Shown here: positions 31,206 through 41,320 of the stretch, in pieces
Numbering within the stretch: the stretch's first letter is position 1
How the letters are laid out: every line of letters starts with the position of its first letter
From: Mesorhizobium sp. M1B.F.Ca.ET.045.04.1.1
Lineage (GTDB): Bacteria; Pseudomonadota; Alphaproteobacteria; Rhizobiales; Rhizobiaceae
Reading direction: 5' to 3'
DNA length: 64,000 nt
NCBI RefSeq assembly: GCF_003952465.1
Contig: NZ_CP034448.1
Span: 4,007,001-4,071,000, forward strand
Notes under the pieces: model-generated
Database searches by the model: none
Seen by the model: the letters and a program-made list of their open reading frames with translations, nothing else
Told to the model about the DNA's origin: nothing
Program-made: the position numbers and the translations under genes

Positions 31206-31513
31206 AGCCCGGAGATTTACTGGAGCATATCCAGAAGGAAGCCTACCGGGCGGGCATGTTCCCGCATCAATTTTTCGATCTCACGCCACATGAAGTGATG
31301 GTGTGGATCAGCCCCGCTCTACAGGGGCGTATAGCCGTCGCATGGGATCATGAGGCGGTTCATCGCATGCGGAAGATTCCGCAAAAACCATCCGATCTTT
31401 GGAAGGATCCTCTCAAGCCGCAGACCCCGGAACAGATGTACCGGAACATGCGCGCCTTCATGGAGGAACTGAAGAAGAACGCGAAATCAAAAACGTCCAA
31501 AAAGAAGAAGTGA
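31199..31513 (+). CDS. T extension of the tail chaperone (-1 frame)
   Basis: After a -1 shift at GGGAAAC the frame continues without stop from CGG (31199): RIEPGDLLEHIQKEAY, RAGMFPHQFFDLTPHE (a motif of tail chaperone/GTA gp10.1 proteins), ending in a lysine tail. The fused product would be about 227 residues. The 31256 ATG could be an internal start, but the upstream codons RIEPGDLL show the reading frame does not begin there. The GT product binds the tape measure protein during tail growth. Confidence 0.75.
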   Translation, partial: RIEPGDLLEHIQKEAYRAGMFPHQFFDLTPHEVMVWISPALQGRIAVAWDHEAVHRMRKIPQKPSDLWKDPLKPQTPEQMYRNMRAFMEELKKNAKSKTSKKKK

Positions 31514-31520
31514 GCAGGCT

Positions 31521-34500
31521 ATGGCTACACCGATCGGGTCGCTTTACGCCTCGCTAACCATGGACGTGGGGCAGTATGCGTCCGGCTGGGCGCTCGCGGA
31601 CAGGATCACTGCCCGCGGTGCTGCCAACATCCGCAAGGAAGCTGGTCTTGCCGAAGCTTCGGTTGCCAGGTTTGCCAAGACCACCGCTGCGTCTTCTGGC
31701 ATCAAGCCCTATGGTCTGATTGCAGTCTCGCGCGCCTTCGAGCGCGTCAATGATCGCGTCGGCCTCCTTCGCGGCACCATGTTGGCGACGACTGCCGTGT
31801 TTGGCGGTCTCACCGCTGCGCTGTCGTCGAATCTGGTGCTGCGCTACGCGGACACCTACAACAATCTGACCAACCAGATTCGCGTCGTCTCCGACGATGC
31901 GGCCGATCTTGCTGGCCAGTTGGCGGCAGTACAGGCTGCGGCCGACAACAGCCGCTCGTCGCTCCAAGCGACGGCCGTGCTCTATTCGCGCCTAGCCAAG
32001 GCCGCCCCAACCAAGGCCAACTCGGAGGTTCTGGAATACGTCCAAACCATTCAGAAGGCGCTGGCTCTCGGCGGCGCTACGGCGCAGGAAGCGGCATCGG
32101 CCGCCATCCAGTTCTCGCAGGCGATCGCCTCGAACCGGCTTGGCGGTGAAGAACTGCGCGCAGTGCTTGAGACTCCGCTCGGCCTTGCCTTGGCGAAGGG
32201 TCTCGACGTCACCATCGGCAAATTGCGCCAGATGAGCGTCGCCGGCGAGCTCACCGCAGATAAGGTGCTCGGCGCCCTGTCGAAGATCAAGGGCAGTATC
32301 GACGAGCAGTTCGGCAAATCGGTGCTGACCATTGATCAGTCATTGGTCAAGGCAGACAACCGCCTTACCGAGTACATCGGCACGCTCGACAAGACCTATG
32401 GCCTCACGCGAGTCGTGTCAGGCGGCATCCTTGCTTTCGCGAACAATATCGACAAGGTCGCTGGCAGCGCAGTAACGCTGGGCCTTGCGCTTGGCTCTGC
32501 CTTCGCCGGACGTCTGGCTGGCCGCGGCGTCAGCAAGGGCATCGATTCCACGTTCGGAGAGGTGAAGCGGCGAGCCGCCGATGCGCGCGACCAGGTGGAG
32601 AAGCTGACCAAGGCGCAGCACGACCTTGTCCAACAGATCGACCGCGGCACGCGCGCACTCGGCAGTCTGCAAGGTCGTGACAACCTCGAATTCGCCTCGA
32701 AATCGGATCTCAAGATCCTTCAGCGCGAAGAGGCCAAGCTTAACAAGATCCGCGAGGATCGCCTCGCCACCACGACGCGCCTTCGCGATGCCGTCAACGC
32801 CGCGAACGCCGTTGAGGTCAAATCCTCGAAGTCGACCATTTCGGCCGCGGCCAAGATCGTCGAGACGCAAGGCAAGATCGAGGACAGCCTGGCCAGGCAG
32901 ACGACGCTTACCAATGAGTTGCAGAGGGCGGAGACGCGCCTGACAGCGGCGAAGGGGCAGCAGACGCTCAACGTCGCGAATATCGGTGCGGTCAAGGAAG
33001 CGGAAAAGGACATTACCCGGATCCGCCAGCAGCAGATCGCCGAGACGACGAAGGCCTCCCAACTCGAGGAATCCATCGGCAACCAGCGCGTTGCGCTCGC
33101 CGGTAAGATCGGCGATGCCGAAGCTAAGGCCGCCGAGACGCGCGCCAAGTATCAGGCCATTGCCCAAACTGCCTCGAAGCAGACCGCGAAACTCCTTACC
33201 GACGAGTATGACCAGACGCAACGCGTCGGGCGCGCGCGCGCGGCGCTGGGCGAGGTAGGCGCCATCGGCAAGGCGGCCGAAATCCGCACCGCCGAGGCGG
33301 CTCTCGGCGGCCTCAGGACTGGTCTAGAGGACACCACGGTATCACTTGCGTCGGCGGTCAAAGGCACCAGCACGTTCCGTCAGTCGCTGAGTCTGCTGAA
33401 GAATGCCGGCGCTGGTCTGGTTGGGTTCCTTGGCGGCCCGTGGGGCGTTGCCTTCACCGCAGCCACCTTGGCAATGACCATCTTCGGCATCAGGTCGGCT
33501 GAGGCAGCCCAGCAGGCGGAGAACACGAAGAAGGCCTTGAAGGATGTGCTTGGCGACGTCGCGAGCGCCGGCGGCGGTGCAGGCCAGGTCGCGGAAGACA
33601 GCCTGCGGACCGACGAATTGAAGGGCAATCTCGAGGAAACTCAGAGCCAGATTAAACTCTTTGCCGACGGCGCCGATCAGCAATCGCACAGGATTCAGGA
33701 CGCGCTGACGCGCGCATTCGACCCTCTTGTGAACTCGAAGCTGGCTGGCCGCAGCGACTTCGTCGACCTGTTCTATAGCGCGACGGCAGGCATCAACAAC
33801 CTGATCAAGCGTATTGGTGCCGGCGAGGTCCAGCTTGAGTTCGTCAATCGCGAAATTCGCGCCCTGCCGGAGGCTAAATTCCTCGACGACGATCAGATCA
33901 AAAAACTGTCCGACGCCGTAAGCGAGGCCGGCAAGTTCGAGCTTGCCTTGAACAAGAGCAATCTTCGGGCGCAGCAGTTGCAGACCACGCTCGACCGCGG
34001 TCTCGGCAATATCAACGTCGAGGCGGAGATCAACAGCGTCGCCCAATCCGCCATTGACCACATGGGGCTCTACGAAGAGGCGTTGAAGCAATCCAGGAAG
34101 GTTTCCGCAGGTCTTCTGGTCGATCTCCAGAATATCAATGGCGAAACGTCGTCCGAGGCCGATATTCGCACGCGCACCGCGGCGATCATGAAGGATAACA
34201 AGGATCTGCTCGAAGGCGAGGCTCGCGATGTCGCAATCGTCAGTTCCGTCCTTCAGACGATCAATTCGAGCTCGGACGAATGGCTGCGATCGACGGAAGC
34301 GACGTCGGGTGAGTTTGCTCGCCTGCTCGCCACCGCCAAGCAAATCGCGCCGGCGATCGACTTCTCGAAGAAGGGTCTGACTTCGACTCAGGTGGCGGCC
34401 GTCACCGACATGCTGACCAAGCAGACGGATCTTGCCAAGAAGGAGGCCGATCGCTCGGTCATCGGCGAGCGCGAGCGCTCCATCCTCGAGAAGCAGGATT

Positions 34501-35786
34501 CGATCCTCGACAGCATCCGGCAGAAGTACGGCACGATTGCCGGCGTTGATATGAGTCAGGTCAACGCCGCGGCATCGGCTCTTGTGGATTTCGACCGCGG
34601 TGCCGGAGCGATCCAACGTGCCGATGCCGCAATCCAAGATCTGAAAAGCGATACTTCTTCGCTTGGCGTCACTGCCCGGGCCGCAGTCAACAAATATGTC
34701 GTATCCTTGAATGGTGCCATCGGGTCGCTCGCGTCCTTCCGGAGCGCTCAAGCCGACGTTGTTACTCAGATCATCGCCAATCGCGACAACATCAAGGACG
34801 TCGAGACGTCCCTTACGTCATATCGCGGCGAATTGGAGCGTTTGGTTCTCGCCTCTCGTGGCTCACTGTTTGGCAAGCTGGAAAACACGGCCGACGTGCG
34901 CAATGAAATCGCGGCCGTAACCGGTGGCATCTTCAATCTCGCCGATCGCATGGCCAAGGGCAAACTCAGCGCCCACGATCTTGCCGTCGGCATGGCCGAA
35001 ATTGAGGCAAAACTCAAAGCCCTTGGTGCCAACGACGACGCCCTCAATCCGTTCATCCGGAGCGTCTTGGAGGCCATTGCCAAGATCGCCAAACTGACAG
35101 GTGCGCTGGATCTGTTGAAGAGGATTCAGGGGACGCTGGGCGGCAGTACAAGGGCCGGATTGACCGGAACGCTAACCGTCGACGAGGCCACAGGCATTAG
35201 AATTCACAGGTTCGGTGGCGATTCTGGTGGCACCTCCGGTGCTGGCTTTACCCGGGCGATCGAGAACGGCGTAACCGTCACGCGCTTCGGCCAGGATCAG
35301 ACAACGGCGGCCACCAATGCGGTGGGAGAAAGCGTCGATACAGTCAATCAGAGCGTGACCAGCGGACTGTCGAATGTTAGCTCCGGCATCTACCAGGTAT
35401 CGTCTGCCTGCACGGCGATTTACAGGGGGATGTATGACCTCTGGGAAGGGACCGTCGGCATGGGACCGAATGGCAATGACCCTTACGGGTGGCGCCCTGA
35501 CGGTGGCCTTAACACCGGCAATATTTCCAAAGAGTCGCACATGTTCGGCGACGCATGGAGCCCAGAGACGGGCAGCTACGTTTCGAGTTGGGGCATCGGC
35601 CATCTCAAAAGGCCGACGATCAATCTCGGACCGCAGGAGACCAGCAGACAATCCGGAGCGATTGGCAACATCGTCGTTGGCGATATCAACGTCAATGGCA
35701 TCACCGATGGCGCTGAGGCGGGTCGGCAGGCGGCCTATGAATTCGTGCGCACCGTCTACGGCGCAATGAGTCAGTTGTCGACATGA
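31521..35786 (+). CDS. Tail tape measure protein
   Basis: 1421 residues, long helical chain. N-terminal tape measure domain (about 50-190): RGTMLATTAVFGGLTAAL, LRYADTYNNLTNQIRVVS, then RSSLQATAVLYSRLAKA. Then long coiled coils (VEKLTKAQHDLVQQ, KAAETRAKYQAIAQT) and hydrophobic segments near residues 600-665. The C-terminal part is more polar with glycine-rich stretches. It sets tail length; about 1421 residues imply a tail near 210 nm at 0.15 nm per residue. Ends in an ATGA overlap with the next gene. Confidence 0.9.
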   Translation: MATPIGSLYASLTMDVGQYASGWALADRITARGAANIRKEAGLAEASVARFAKTTAASSGIKPYGLIAVSRAFERVNDRVGLLRGTMLATTAVFGGLTAALSSNLVLRYADTYNNLTNQIRVVSDDAADLAGQLAAVQAAADNSRSSLQATAVLYSRLAKAAPTKANSEVLEYVQTIQKALALGGATAQEAASAAIQFSQAIASNRLGGEELRAVLETPLGLALAKGLDVTIGKLRQMSVAGELTADKVLGALSKIKGSIDEQFGKSVLTIDQSLVKADNRLTEYIGTLDKTYGLTRVVSGGILAFANNIDKVAGSAVTLGLALGSAFAGRLAGRGVSKGIDSTFGEVKRRAADARDQVEKLTKAQHDLVQQIDRGTRALGSLQGRDNLEFASKSDLKILQREEAKLNKIREDRLATTTRLRDAVNAANAVEVKSSKSTISAAAKIVETQGKIEDSLARQTTLTNELQRAETRLTAAKGQQTLNVANIGAVKEAEKDITRIRQQQIAETTKASQLEESIGNQRVALAGKIGDAEAKAAETRAKYQAIAQTASKQTAKLLTDEYDQTQRVGRARAALGEVGAIGKAAEIRTAEAALGGLRTGLEDTTVSLASAVKGTSTFRQSLSLLKNAGAGLVGFLGGPWGVAFTAATLAMTIFGIRSAEAAQQAENTKKALKDVLGDVASAGGGAGQVAEDSLRTDELKGNLEETQSQIKLFADGADQQSHRIQDALTRAFDPLVNSKLAGRSDFVDLFYSATAGINNLIKRIGAGEVQLEFVNREIRALPEAKFLDDDQIKKLSDAVSEAGKFELALNKSNLRAQQLQTTLDRGLGNINVEAEINSVAQSAIDHMGLYEEALKQSRKVSAGLLVDLQNINGETSSEADIRTRTAAIMKDNKDLLEGEARDVAIVSSVLQTINSSSDEWLRSTEATSGEFARLLATAKQIAPAIDFSKKGLTSTQVAAVTDMLTKQTDLAKKEADRSVIGERERSILEKQDSILDSIRQKYGTIAGVDMSQVNAAASALVDFDRGAGAIQRADAAIQDLKSDTSSLGVTARAAVNKYVVSLNGAIGSLASFRSAQADVVTQIIANRDNIKDVETSLTSYRGELERLVLASRGSLFGKLENTADVRNEIAAVTGGIFNLADRMAKGKLSAHDLAVGMAEIEAKLKALGANDDALNPFIRSVLEAIAKIAKLTGALDLLKRIQGTLGGSTRAGLTGTLTVDEATGIRIHRFGGDSGGTSGAGFTRAIENGVTVTRFGQDQTTAATNAVGESVDTVNQSVTSGLSNVSSGIYQVSSACTAIYRGMYDLWEGTVGMGPNGNDPYGWRPDGGLNTGNISKESHMFGDAWSPETGSYVSSWGIGHLKRPTINLGPQETSRQSGAIGNIVVGDINVNGITDGAEAGRQAAYEFVRTVYGAMSQLST

Positions 35787-36382
35787 CCTATCCCATCTTT
35801 CCAAAATCGGCGGCGCTCGGGTTTGTTTCCGAGACCCCCGACTTCGCATCTGAATTGATTCAGATGAACGGCGGCGGCGTGCGATCAATCGTTCGCCGTA
35901 GCCGGCCGCTTCGGCGACTGTCCTTTGCCTACAACAACGGCCTTGTCGCCAATTTCCGCGCGATCGTCGAAAAGATCGAGGAATGCCGCGGCAGCGGTTA
36001 CCCGGCCCTGATCAGGGACTGGAGGCACTATTCGGTCGAAGACCAGGTCTTTGGAACCGGCGATGGCACCACAAATGGCATCCAGTTGGTGATCGCATTT
36101 GGCGGCACGCGGCCATACGATTTTCCGGTGAAATTCCTTGATGAGGACGACGGGGACATCGTCGTCAAGTCGAATGGCGTGGTGAAAGCGATTGCCAGCA
36201 AAGTCGATGGACTTGTCGTGCCGACCGCGCCATGGGCAGTCGGAGAAACCTTGACGTGGACCGGCCGCTATTACGTAGCCTGTCGGCTGGAGGCCTCGGC
36301 ACAGGGCGTCACGATTGATGGCCCGAACGGTGCCTACGCGACGATCCAGACTATGTCGGCGATCGAGGACATAAACGCCTAA
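35783..36382 (+). CDS. DUF2460 tail protein (GTA gp12-like)
   Basis: 199 residues. N-terminus YPIFPKSAALGFVSETPDF and later GDGTTNGIQLVIAFGG and YDFPVKFLDEDDGDI belong to the DUF2460 family, which forms the distal tail region in GTAs and related siphophages. ATGA-coupled to the tape measure gene. The stop overlaps the next start by one base. Confidence 0.8.
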   Translation: MTYPIFPKSAALGFVSETPDFASELIQMNGGGVRSIVRRSRPLRRLSFAYNNGLVANFRAIVEKIEECRGSGYPALIRDWRHYSVEDQVFGTGDGTTNGIQLVIAFGGTRPYDFPVKFLDEDDGDIVVKSNGVVKAIASKVDGLVVPTAPWAVGETLTWTGRYYVACRLEASAQGVTIDGPNGAYATIQTMSAIEDINA

Positions 36383-37236
36383 TGCCGAGATCTGGATTTC
36401 CGACCCAACTCCAGACCATGCTGGAGAGGGACACCGTTACGCCCGTCTGGCTGATTGAGGTCACCAATCGTGTTGGCGCGGTCGTGCGCCTCAGCTCGTC
36501 CGGCGAAATGGTCATGACGGCCGGAAGCCCGTCTGAGATTTATCTCGGCGATCCCGGCTTCAACATGACCAGTGTGACCTATTCGCTGGATGGATTCCCT
36601 GCAACGGTGGATGTGACCGTCCCGGTCGATGATCAGGGCCCGATTTTTTCGGAGGACGTCAAGCGCGGCGTATGGCGCAAGGCAACTGCCGTTCTCTACC
36701 TGGCCGACATCGACAACCCGGACTATCGGGAGATCATGGCGACCGGCTTCATCGGGAAGGTGTCGTTCTCTGATAGCATCTCCGGCACGCTTGAATTCGC
36801 CACCAAGGGCGAGCAACTGGGTGATATTGTTCTCGACAAGATTCAGCCGAAGTGCAACCACGTCTTCGGGTCGGCGGCCTGCGGGTTCGATCTTTCCACT
36901 CGAGAATTGTCTGGCACGATCGCTACGGTCACCAGCAACGGCAAGTTCACGGTCGCGATCTCGAACCCGACGAACATCGACTTCAATTTCGGCGGCGCCA
37001 TCAAATTCACTTCTGGTGCCAACGCGGGCGACAGCCGCAAGATTCGGAAATGGACGAGCGGGTCGAGTTTGGTCGAACTGGCAGAGGGTTTCTCTCTCGA
37101 TGTCGAGATTGGTGATGCCTTCGTGATGCACGGCGGTTGCGCCCGGACGCGTCTGGTTTGCGTCCAAAATGGACGGAAGAATAGCTTCTCCGGCTATGAC
37201 CACACTCCTGGCGAGCTCTATGGGGGGCTGAAGTAA
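36382..37236 (+). CDS. DUF2163/BR0599-like tail protein (GTA gp13-like)
   Basis: 284 residues. Residues 1-170 hold the DUF2163 domain (LIEVTNRVGAVVRLSSSGEM); the C-terminal part (about 190-275) has cysteines with CNHVFGSAACGFDL and CARTRLVCVQNGRK, the phage_BR0599 pattern. It sits between DUF2460 and the tail tip protein. The usual NlpC/P60 gene that follows it in gene transfer agents is absent here. Confidence 0.8.
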   Translation: MPRSGFPTQLQTMLERDTVTPVWLIEVTNRVGAVVRLSSSGEMVMTAGSPSEIYLGDPGFNMTSVTYSLDGFPATVDVTVPVDDQGPIFSEDVKRGVWRKATAVLYLADIDNPDYREIMATGFIGKVSFSDSISGTLEFATKGEQLGDIVLDKIQPKCNHVFGSAACGFDLSTRELSGTIATVTSNGKFTVAISNPTNIDFNFGGAIKFTSGANAGDSRKIRKWTSGSSLVELAEGFSLDVEIGDAFVMHGGCARTRLVCVQNGRKNSFSGYDHTPGELYGGLK

Positions 37237-40200
37237 TGGCTCTGCCCGGTACTCAGGTCACCGTCGGCCACTGGGTCCAGACCCCGCTACCTCCCCGTGT
37301 CGATGATACCATCACTCGCCGAACCGGTCTCGTTACCCCTCCGGCAATAGGTCGCCCGAAGGCTGCCGTGATAGGCACAGGCCGGGTCGACGGCATCCCC
37401 GTCTATGGCCAAGCCAAGACGGTCACGACGACCTACAAAGGCTACCGTGTTGGGTCTGAGTTCTATCTGACCTATCCGGAGCCGACCACAGTCGCCACGA
37501 TCGATGTCGTGTATCTCCTCGCTCGGGATTATTTTGGCCGCGGCTACGACATCATCAGAATTGAGGCGGATGGAGAAGTCGTCTTCGACGCTGAGAATGG
37601 GGCCATCCCGCGCATCGAGTTTCGCTTCTACAATGGCCTCCAGACAACCGTTGACCCCGTTGTCCAGCAGATCGTTGGCGCGAATGCTGGGGCGCACACC
37701 GGTGACGTGCTCTTGGTTCTGCCAGACTATCCGGCGGGGCAGGCACCGACGATCACCGCGGTGATCTCGAACGCTGCGACCGACAACGGATCGACGCAGG
37801 AGATCGCCTGGATCGGCGCTGCGCCGGATACCATGATGCAGGCGCATCTTCATGCCTGCTACGATCCGGTCGATGCTGTCATCTATCAGGTGCTGACCGG
37901 GTTGGAAATTTCCGGTACGGAGTGCATGCTGTCGGTGCTCGATGCTGTCAACCATGTCGAACTCTATCGCGTTGGGCTCGAAGACTCGGCGTTCTATTTT
38001 GGAGGGTCAGCTTTCGTCAATGCGACCCTTCCGGGGTCGGGTTATCTTGTTGTTCGGTTTGCTCTCAGCGGAGAATTGAACTCCCCGACGCGGGTCTACA
38101 ATGTCGTTACAGGTCAGATAGTCGCCGAATGGCGGGAGGCGTCGAACCAATCAATAGTCTGGTCGGCCGCAGAAGCCTTTGGAAACATCTGGGTCATGGT
38201 CGGCGACGATCTCGACACCAGCGGCGGACAATTCCCGGTATTCGCCACCATCGACATTGCCCTTGGCACCATAGATGTTTTCATCTCGCCGGTCGATTAT
38301 ACATCGACGGTTGGCAGTGGCGGACGGGTCTCGACGAGTTCAGCTTCTTTCTTTGTTAGGACCGGCAACACTATTACAGAAGCCGTATTCGATGGAGATG
38401 GCTGGATTTTCCAAACCGCATATCAGGGGGTCGGCACTATAACCGGCCTCCACTATGATCCGCTGACCGAGTATCTACTTGTGCTTGAGGAGATCCCTTC
38501 TGGCACCTTCAATGTCTATCTTGTTACTCCTGACACGGGATCTATCGCTGAAGCCTTTACGATTTCCCTGCGGCTGTTTCCGTTGGACGGCATTATTGGG
38601 AAGCAGGAGAACAGCTACCCACGGCCAGGCTATGCGCTGTTTAGTTCCGGTTCAAGCTCCGAGGATCTTTGGGCAATCGACATCATTGCGCACACCGCAA
38701 CCAAGCTGGCAGATGTCAATTCGGAAACTGGACAGCAGATCGACTACGGCTTCTACGATCAGGCGCGCCTGTCCTATTTCATGGCGGCGGGCGACACCGT
38801 GTGGACCGAATATACGATTCCAGGAACCACGCCGGGCCAGATCACGACACGCAACCATATCTTGGATCTCATCACCGTTCTTGGGCCCTATATGGTCGAT
38901 CATGTCCGCTTTTCAGGATTTGAGGGTCTTTCCGATTGGGGAGACGTGATCGACAAGGACACCAGCATTCGGACGCTGCTGCGGACCTATCAGGATCCGC
39001 TTGGTTTTGTCTGGTCTGACGTCGGCAACGAGATCGTGTTCCGGAAAACGCCAACTGACGGGTCGTTCGTGGTTGACGAGGCGCTCGCCGATACCGATCT
39101 CGTCTTCAAGGCCAACGGCTCGATCATCTCTGACGACGACAGCGACCTAACCAGGGTCGCAAGGGTTACGCTGGAATACACCTCAAAGGAGGACAATTAT
39201 CAGCAGCGCACCGTCTACGCGGATTCTTTCGACGAACTCTACGATGTCACTCGATCGACGAAGGAGGTGAATTTCTCCACGTCTATGGTGCTTTCGGATG
39301 CCGATGGTGAGCGCCTTGTCTGGGAAATTCTGTGGCGCCAGCAGGCTAAGGAACGGGCGCATCGTTTCTCGACCTTTTCCGATTTTGCGCATCTAATCCC
39401 GGGCGACGTCATCAGCGTACCTTCAGGCGACATCACCTATACCGTCGAACTTGCGAAGGTGAACATCAAGGAAAATCTGGTCATCGAGTTCGAGGCGCGG
39501 GACTTCCAGACGTCACTCTCGGCGGATGTGGCAGCGGTTTCGAACTCAGGGTTCTCCGGTATCAACTCGGTCTCGCTGCAATCGCAGTATGTGCATCTCG
39601 ACATTCCGCTCTTGCGCTACGCCGACGACGCCGGCGGCACTTCGCTGGTTCAGTATGGTGTCGTCGCCGGGCGCGGTCAGCCGAATTGGGGCGGCGGCTC
39701 GCTCTATCGTGGGGATACCGCAAACGCTTTCGCCGTGATGTACGATCAAGCGCCGCATACGGCCTTCATCGGCAGCTGCGCGACTGCGCTTCCAGACAAT
39801 CCCAATCCGTTTGCTGGCGACTTTTCCAGCAGTATCGTAGTCCGGAAGATCTCCGGCGATGCGCCAACGGCGGCGACGGAGGCGGAGGTCATGCTCGGCA
39901 GCAACCTTGCCTTTGTCGGCAAAGAGGGACGCTGGGAGGGGCTGGGATTCACAACGGTCGTCGACAATGGAGACGGCACCTATACGATGTCCGGCTTTCC
40001 TGTGCGCGGCTGGCGCGGCACGGAGGTCTATGGCGGCCAGCATGAGGCTGGCGATCTCTTCGTCCTGATCAGCCCGGAATGGGTGAAGAAGCTTCTTCAT
40101 CCGACGACCGATCTCGACTTGACGAAGTTTTACAAGGCCGTCGGCTTCGGCGGGTCGCTCGCCAGTGCCGTTGCCATCGCGCACGCCATTCCTGGTGCCG

Positions 40201-40541
40201 CCGAGAAACCATATGCCGTGGTCAACATCGCCAGCGAGCTTTCCGTTGGGGACACAGTTGTCACGTTCGACTATCGCAGCCGCCTGTCGGCTTGGGAAAT
40301 GTTCAGTTCTGCGCCTGACTGCGGTGAAGCTACGCTGGCCTTCGAAATCGACGTGATGGACGCGGGTTCGCCAAATACGGCGCTTCACACCTATCCAGTC
40401 ACCGCCAACGAATGGACCTACACGGCCGCGCAGAAGGTGACTGACTGGGGCACCCCGCCGGCCGAGGCAACCATCCGTATTTACATGATCTCGGCGGTCG
40501 CCGGCCGCGGACACGTCGCCGAGGCGATCATCCCTCTTTGA
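37236..40541 (+). CDS. Tail tip / host-specificity protein
   Basis: 1101 residues, start in TAATG. N-terminal tail-hub-like domain about 1-180 with GQAKTVTTTYKGYRVG and VVYLLARDYFGRGYD; middle 200-580 beta-rich with long glycine and serine loops; then a helical and beta block (DVIDKDTSIRTLLRT, KVNIKENLVIEFEARDF); the C-terminal 250 residues are beta-rich. This plan fits siphovirus central tip proteins that organise the baseplate and contact the host. Function by position; receptor unknown. Confidence 0.8.
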   Translation: MALPGTQVTVGHWVQTPLPPRVDDTITRRTGLVTPPAIGRPKAAVIGTGRVDGIPVYGQAKTVTTTYKGYRVGSEFYLTYPEPTTVATIDVVYLLARDYFGRGYDIIRIEADGEVVFDAENGAIPRIEFRFYNGLQTTVDPVVQQIVGANAGAHTGDVLLVLPDYPAGQAPTITAVISNAATDNGSTQEIAWIGAAPDTMMQAHLHACYDPVDAVIYQVLTGLEISGTECMLSVLDAVNHVELYRVGLEDSAFYFGGSAFVNATLPGSGYLVVRFALSGELNSPTRVYNVVTGQIVAEWREASNQSIVWSAAEAFGNIWVMVGDDLDTSGGQFPVFATIDIALGTIDVFISPVDYTSTVGSGGRVSTSSASFFVRTGNTITEAVFDGDGWIFQTAYQGVGTITGLHYDPLTEYLLVLEEIPSGTFNVYLVTPDTGSIAEAFTISLRLFPLDGIIGKQENSYPRPGYALFSSGSSSEDLWAIDIIAHTATKLADVNSETGQQIDYGFYDQARLSYFMAAGDTVWTEYTIPGTTPGQITTRNHILDLITVLGPYMVDHVRFSGFEGLSDWGDVIDKDTSIRTLLRTYQDPLGFVWSDVGNEIVFRKTPTDGSFVVDEALADTDLVFKANGSIISDDDSDLTRVARVTLEYTSKEDNYQQRTVYADSFDELYDVTRSTKEVNFSTSMVLSDADGERLVWEILWRQQAKERAHRFSTFSDFAHLIPGDVISVPSGDITYTVELAKVNIKENLVIEFEARDFQTSLSADVAAVSNSGFSGINSVSLQSQYVHLDIPLLRYADDAGGTSLVQYGVVAGRGQPNWGGGSLYRGDTANAFAVMYDQAPHTAFIGSCATALPDNPNPFAGDFSSSIVVRKISGDAPTAATEAEVMLGSNLAFVGKEGRWEGLGFTTVVDNGDGTYTMSGFPVRGWRGTEVYGGQHEAGDLFVLISPEWVKKLLHPTTDLDLTKFYKAVGFGGSLASAVAIAHAIPGAAEKPYAVVNIASELSVGDTVVTFDYRSRLSAWEMFSSAPDCGEATLAFEIDVMDAGSPNTALHTYPVTANEWTYTAAQKVTDWGTPPAEATIRIYMISAVAGRGHVAEAIIPL

Positions 40542-40549
40542 GGTAATCC

Positions 40550-41320
40550 ATGACAATCGAGCAGAAGATACCGCAGGCGGTTCCGGTCGCTCAGGCGCAG
40601 GTCACCGACGGTGTCACGGCGGTCAACAATCGCGACAATCGTATCGAATCCGCAGCGTTTGGGTTCGTCGATGTTTCGATCGATGGCACGACCGAGACGC
40701 TGACGTCGGCCGCCTTCTGGGAGGGCTCATATCTCAAGCTGATTGCCGGTTCGCCAGCACCGAGCGGCTCCGTTACGCTGAATGTTCCAGCCGAAGAGCG
40801 TGGGCTATTTACCGTGCTCAACAGCTGCGGACAGACGGTCACAGTTCAGGTGTCGGGACAGTCCGCCACACCGCCGACGGTGGCAAATGGCGATGTCGCC
40901 ACCTTCGTATCTGACGGCGTCAATGTTCGCACTGCGGCCGGTGCCAGCGGCTCGGCACCGTCGCAGCCCTACGACTACCCTGTAGCTGTCAGTGATGAGA
41001 CCACAGTTCTTACCTCTGGCACCGCCAAGGTGAAGTTCAGATGGCCGAGAGGTTTCACGCTATCCAGCGTTCGCGCCTCGCTAAACACAGCCTCCGATTC
41101 TGGCGGCATCGTCCAGGTCGACGTCAATCAGAACGGCGTGTCCATCTTCTCAACTCCACTGACTGTTGATGCGCTCGAGAAGACGTCAACGACCGCCACG
41201 ACGGCGGCGGTGTTAAGCACGACGGCAATGACCGATGATGCAGAGGTGTCAGTCGACATCGACGACGCTGGAGCGGGTGCCGCCGGTCTGAAACTCGTCT
41301 TCATCGGCACTCTATCGTGA
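40550..41320 (+). CDS. Tail fibre-like protein 1
   Basis: 256 residues. N-terminal half contains QKIPQAVPVAQAQVTDGV (helix) and ESAAFGFVDVSIDGTTETLT; C-terminal half has SGTAKVKFRWPRGFTLSSV followed by beta repeats (VDVNQNGVSIFSTPLTV). Ends 4 nt overlapping the next start. The size and Ser/Thr/Gly richness fit a fibre or spike component after the tip protein. Confidence 0.65.
   Translation: MTIEQKIPQAVPVAQAQVTDGVTAVNNRDNRIESAAFGFVDVSIDGTTETLTSAAFWEGSYLKLIAGSPAPSGSVTLNVPAEERGLFTVLNSCGQTVTVQVSGQSATPPTVANGDVATFVSDGVNVRTAAGASGSAPSQPYDYPVAVSDETTVLTSGTAKVKFRWPRGFTLSSVRASLNTASDSGGIVQVDVNQNGVSIFSTPLTVDALEKTSTTATTAAVLSTTAMTDDAEVSVDIDDAGAGAAGLKLVFIGTLS

Noticed and set aside
33342..34751. Long minus-strand frame across the tape measure gene
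   Set aside because: Antisense of a coding repeat-like helical gene; no RBS and no recognisable domain.
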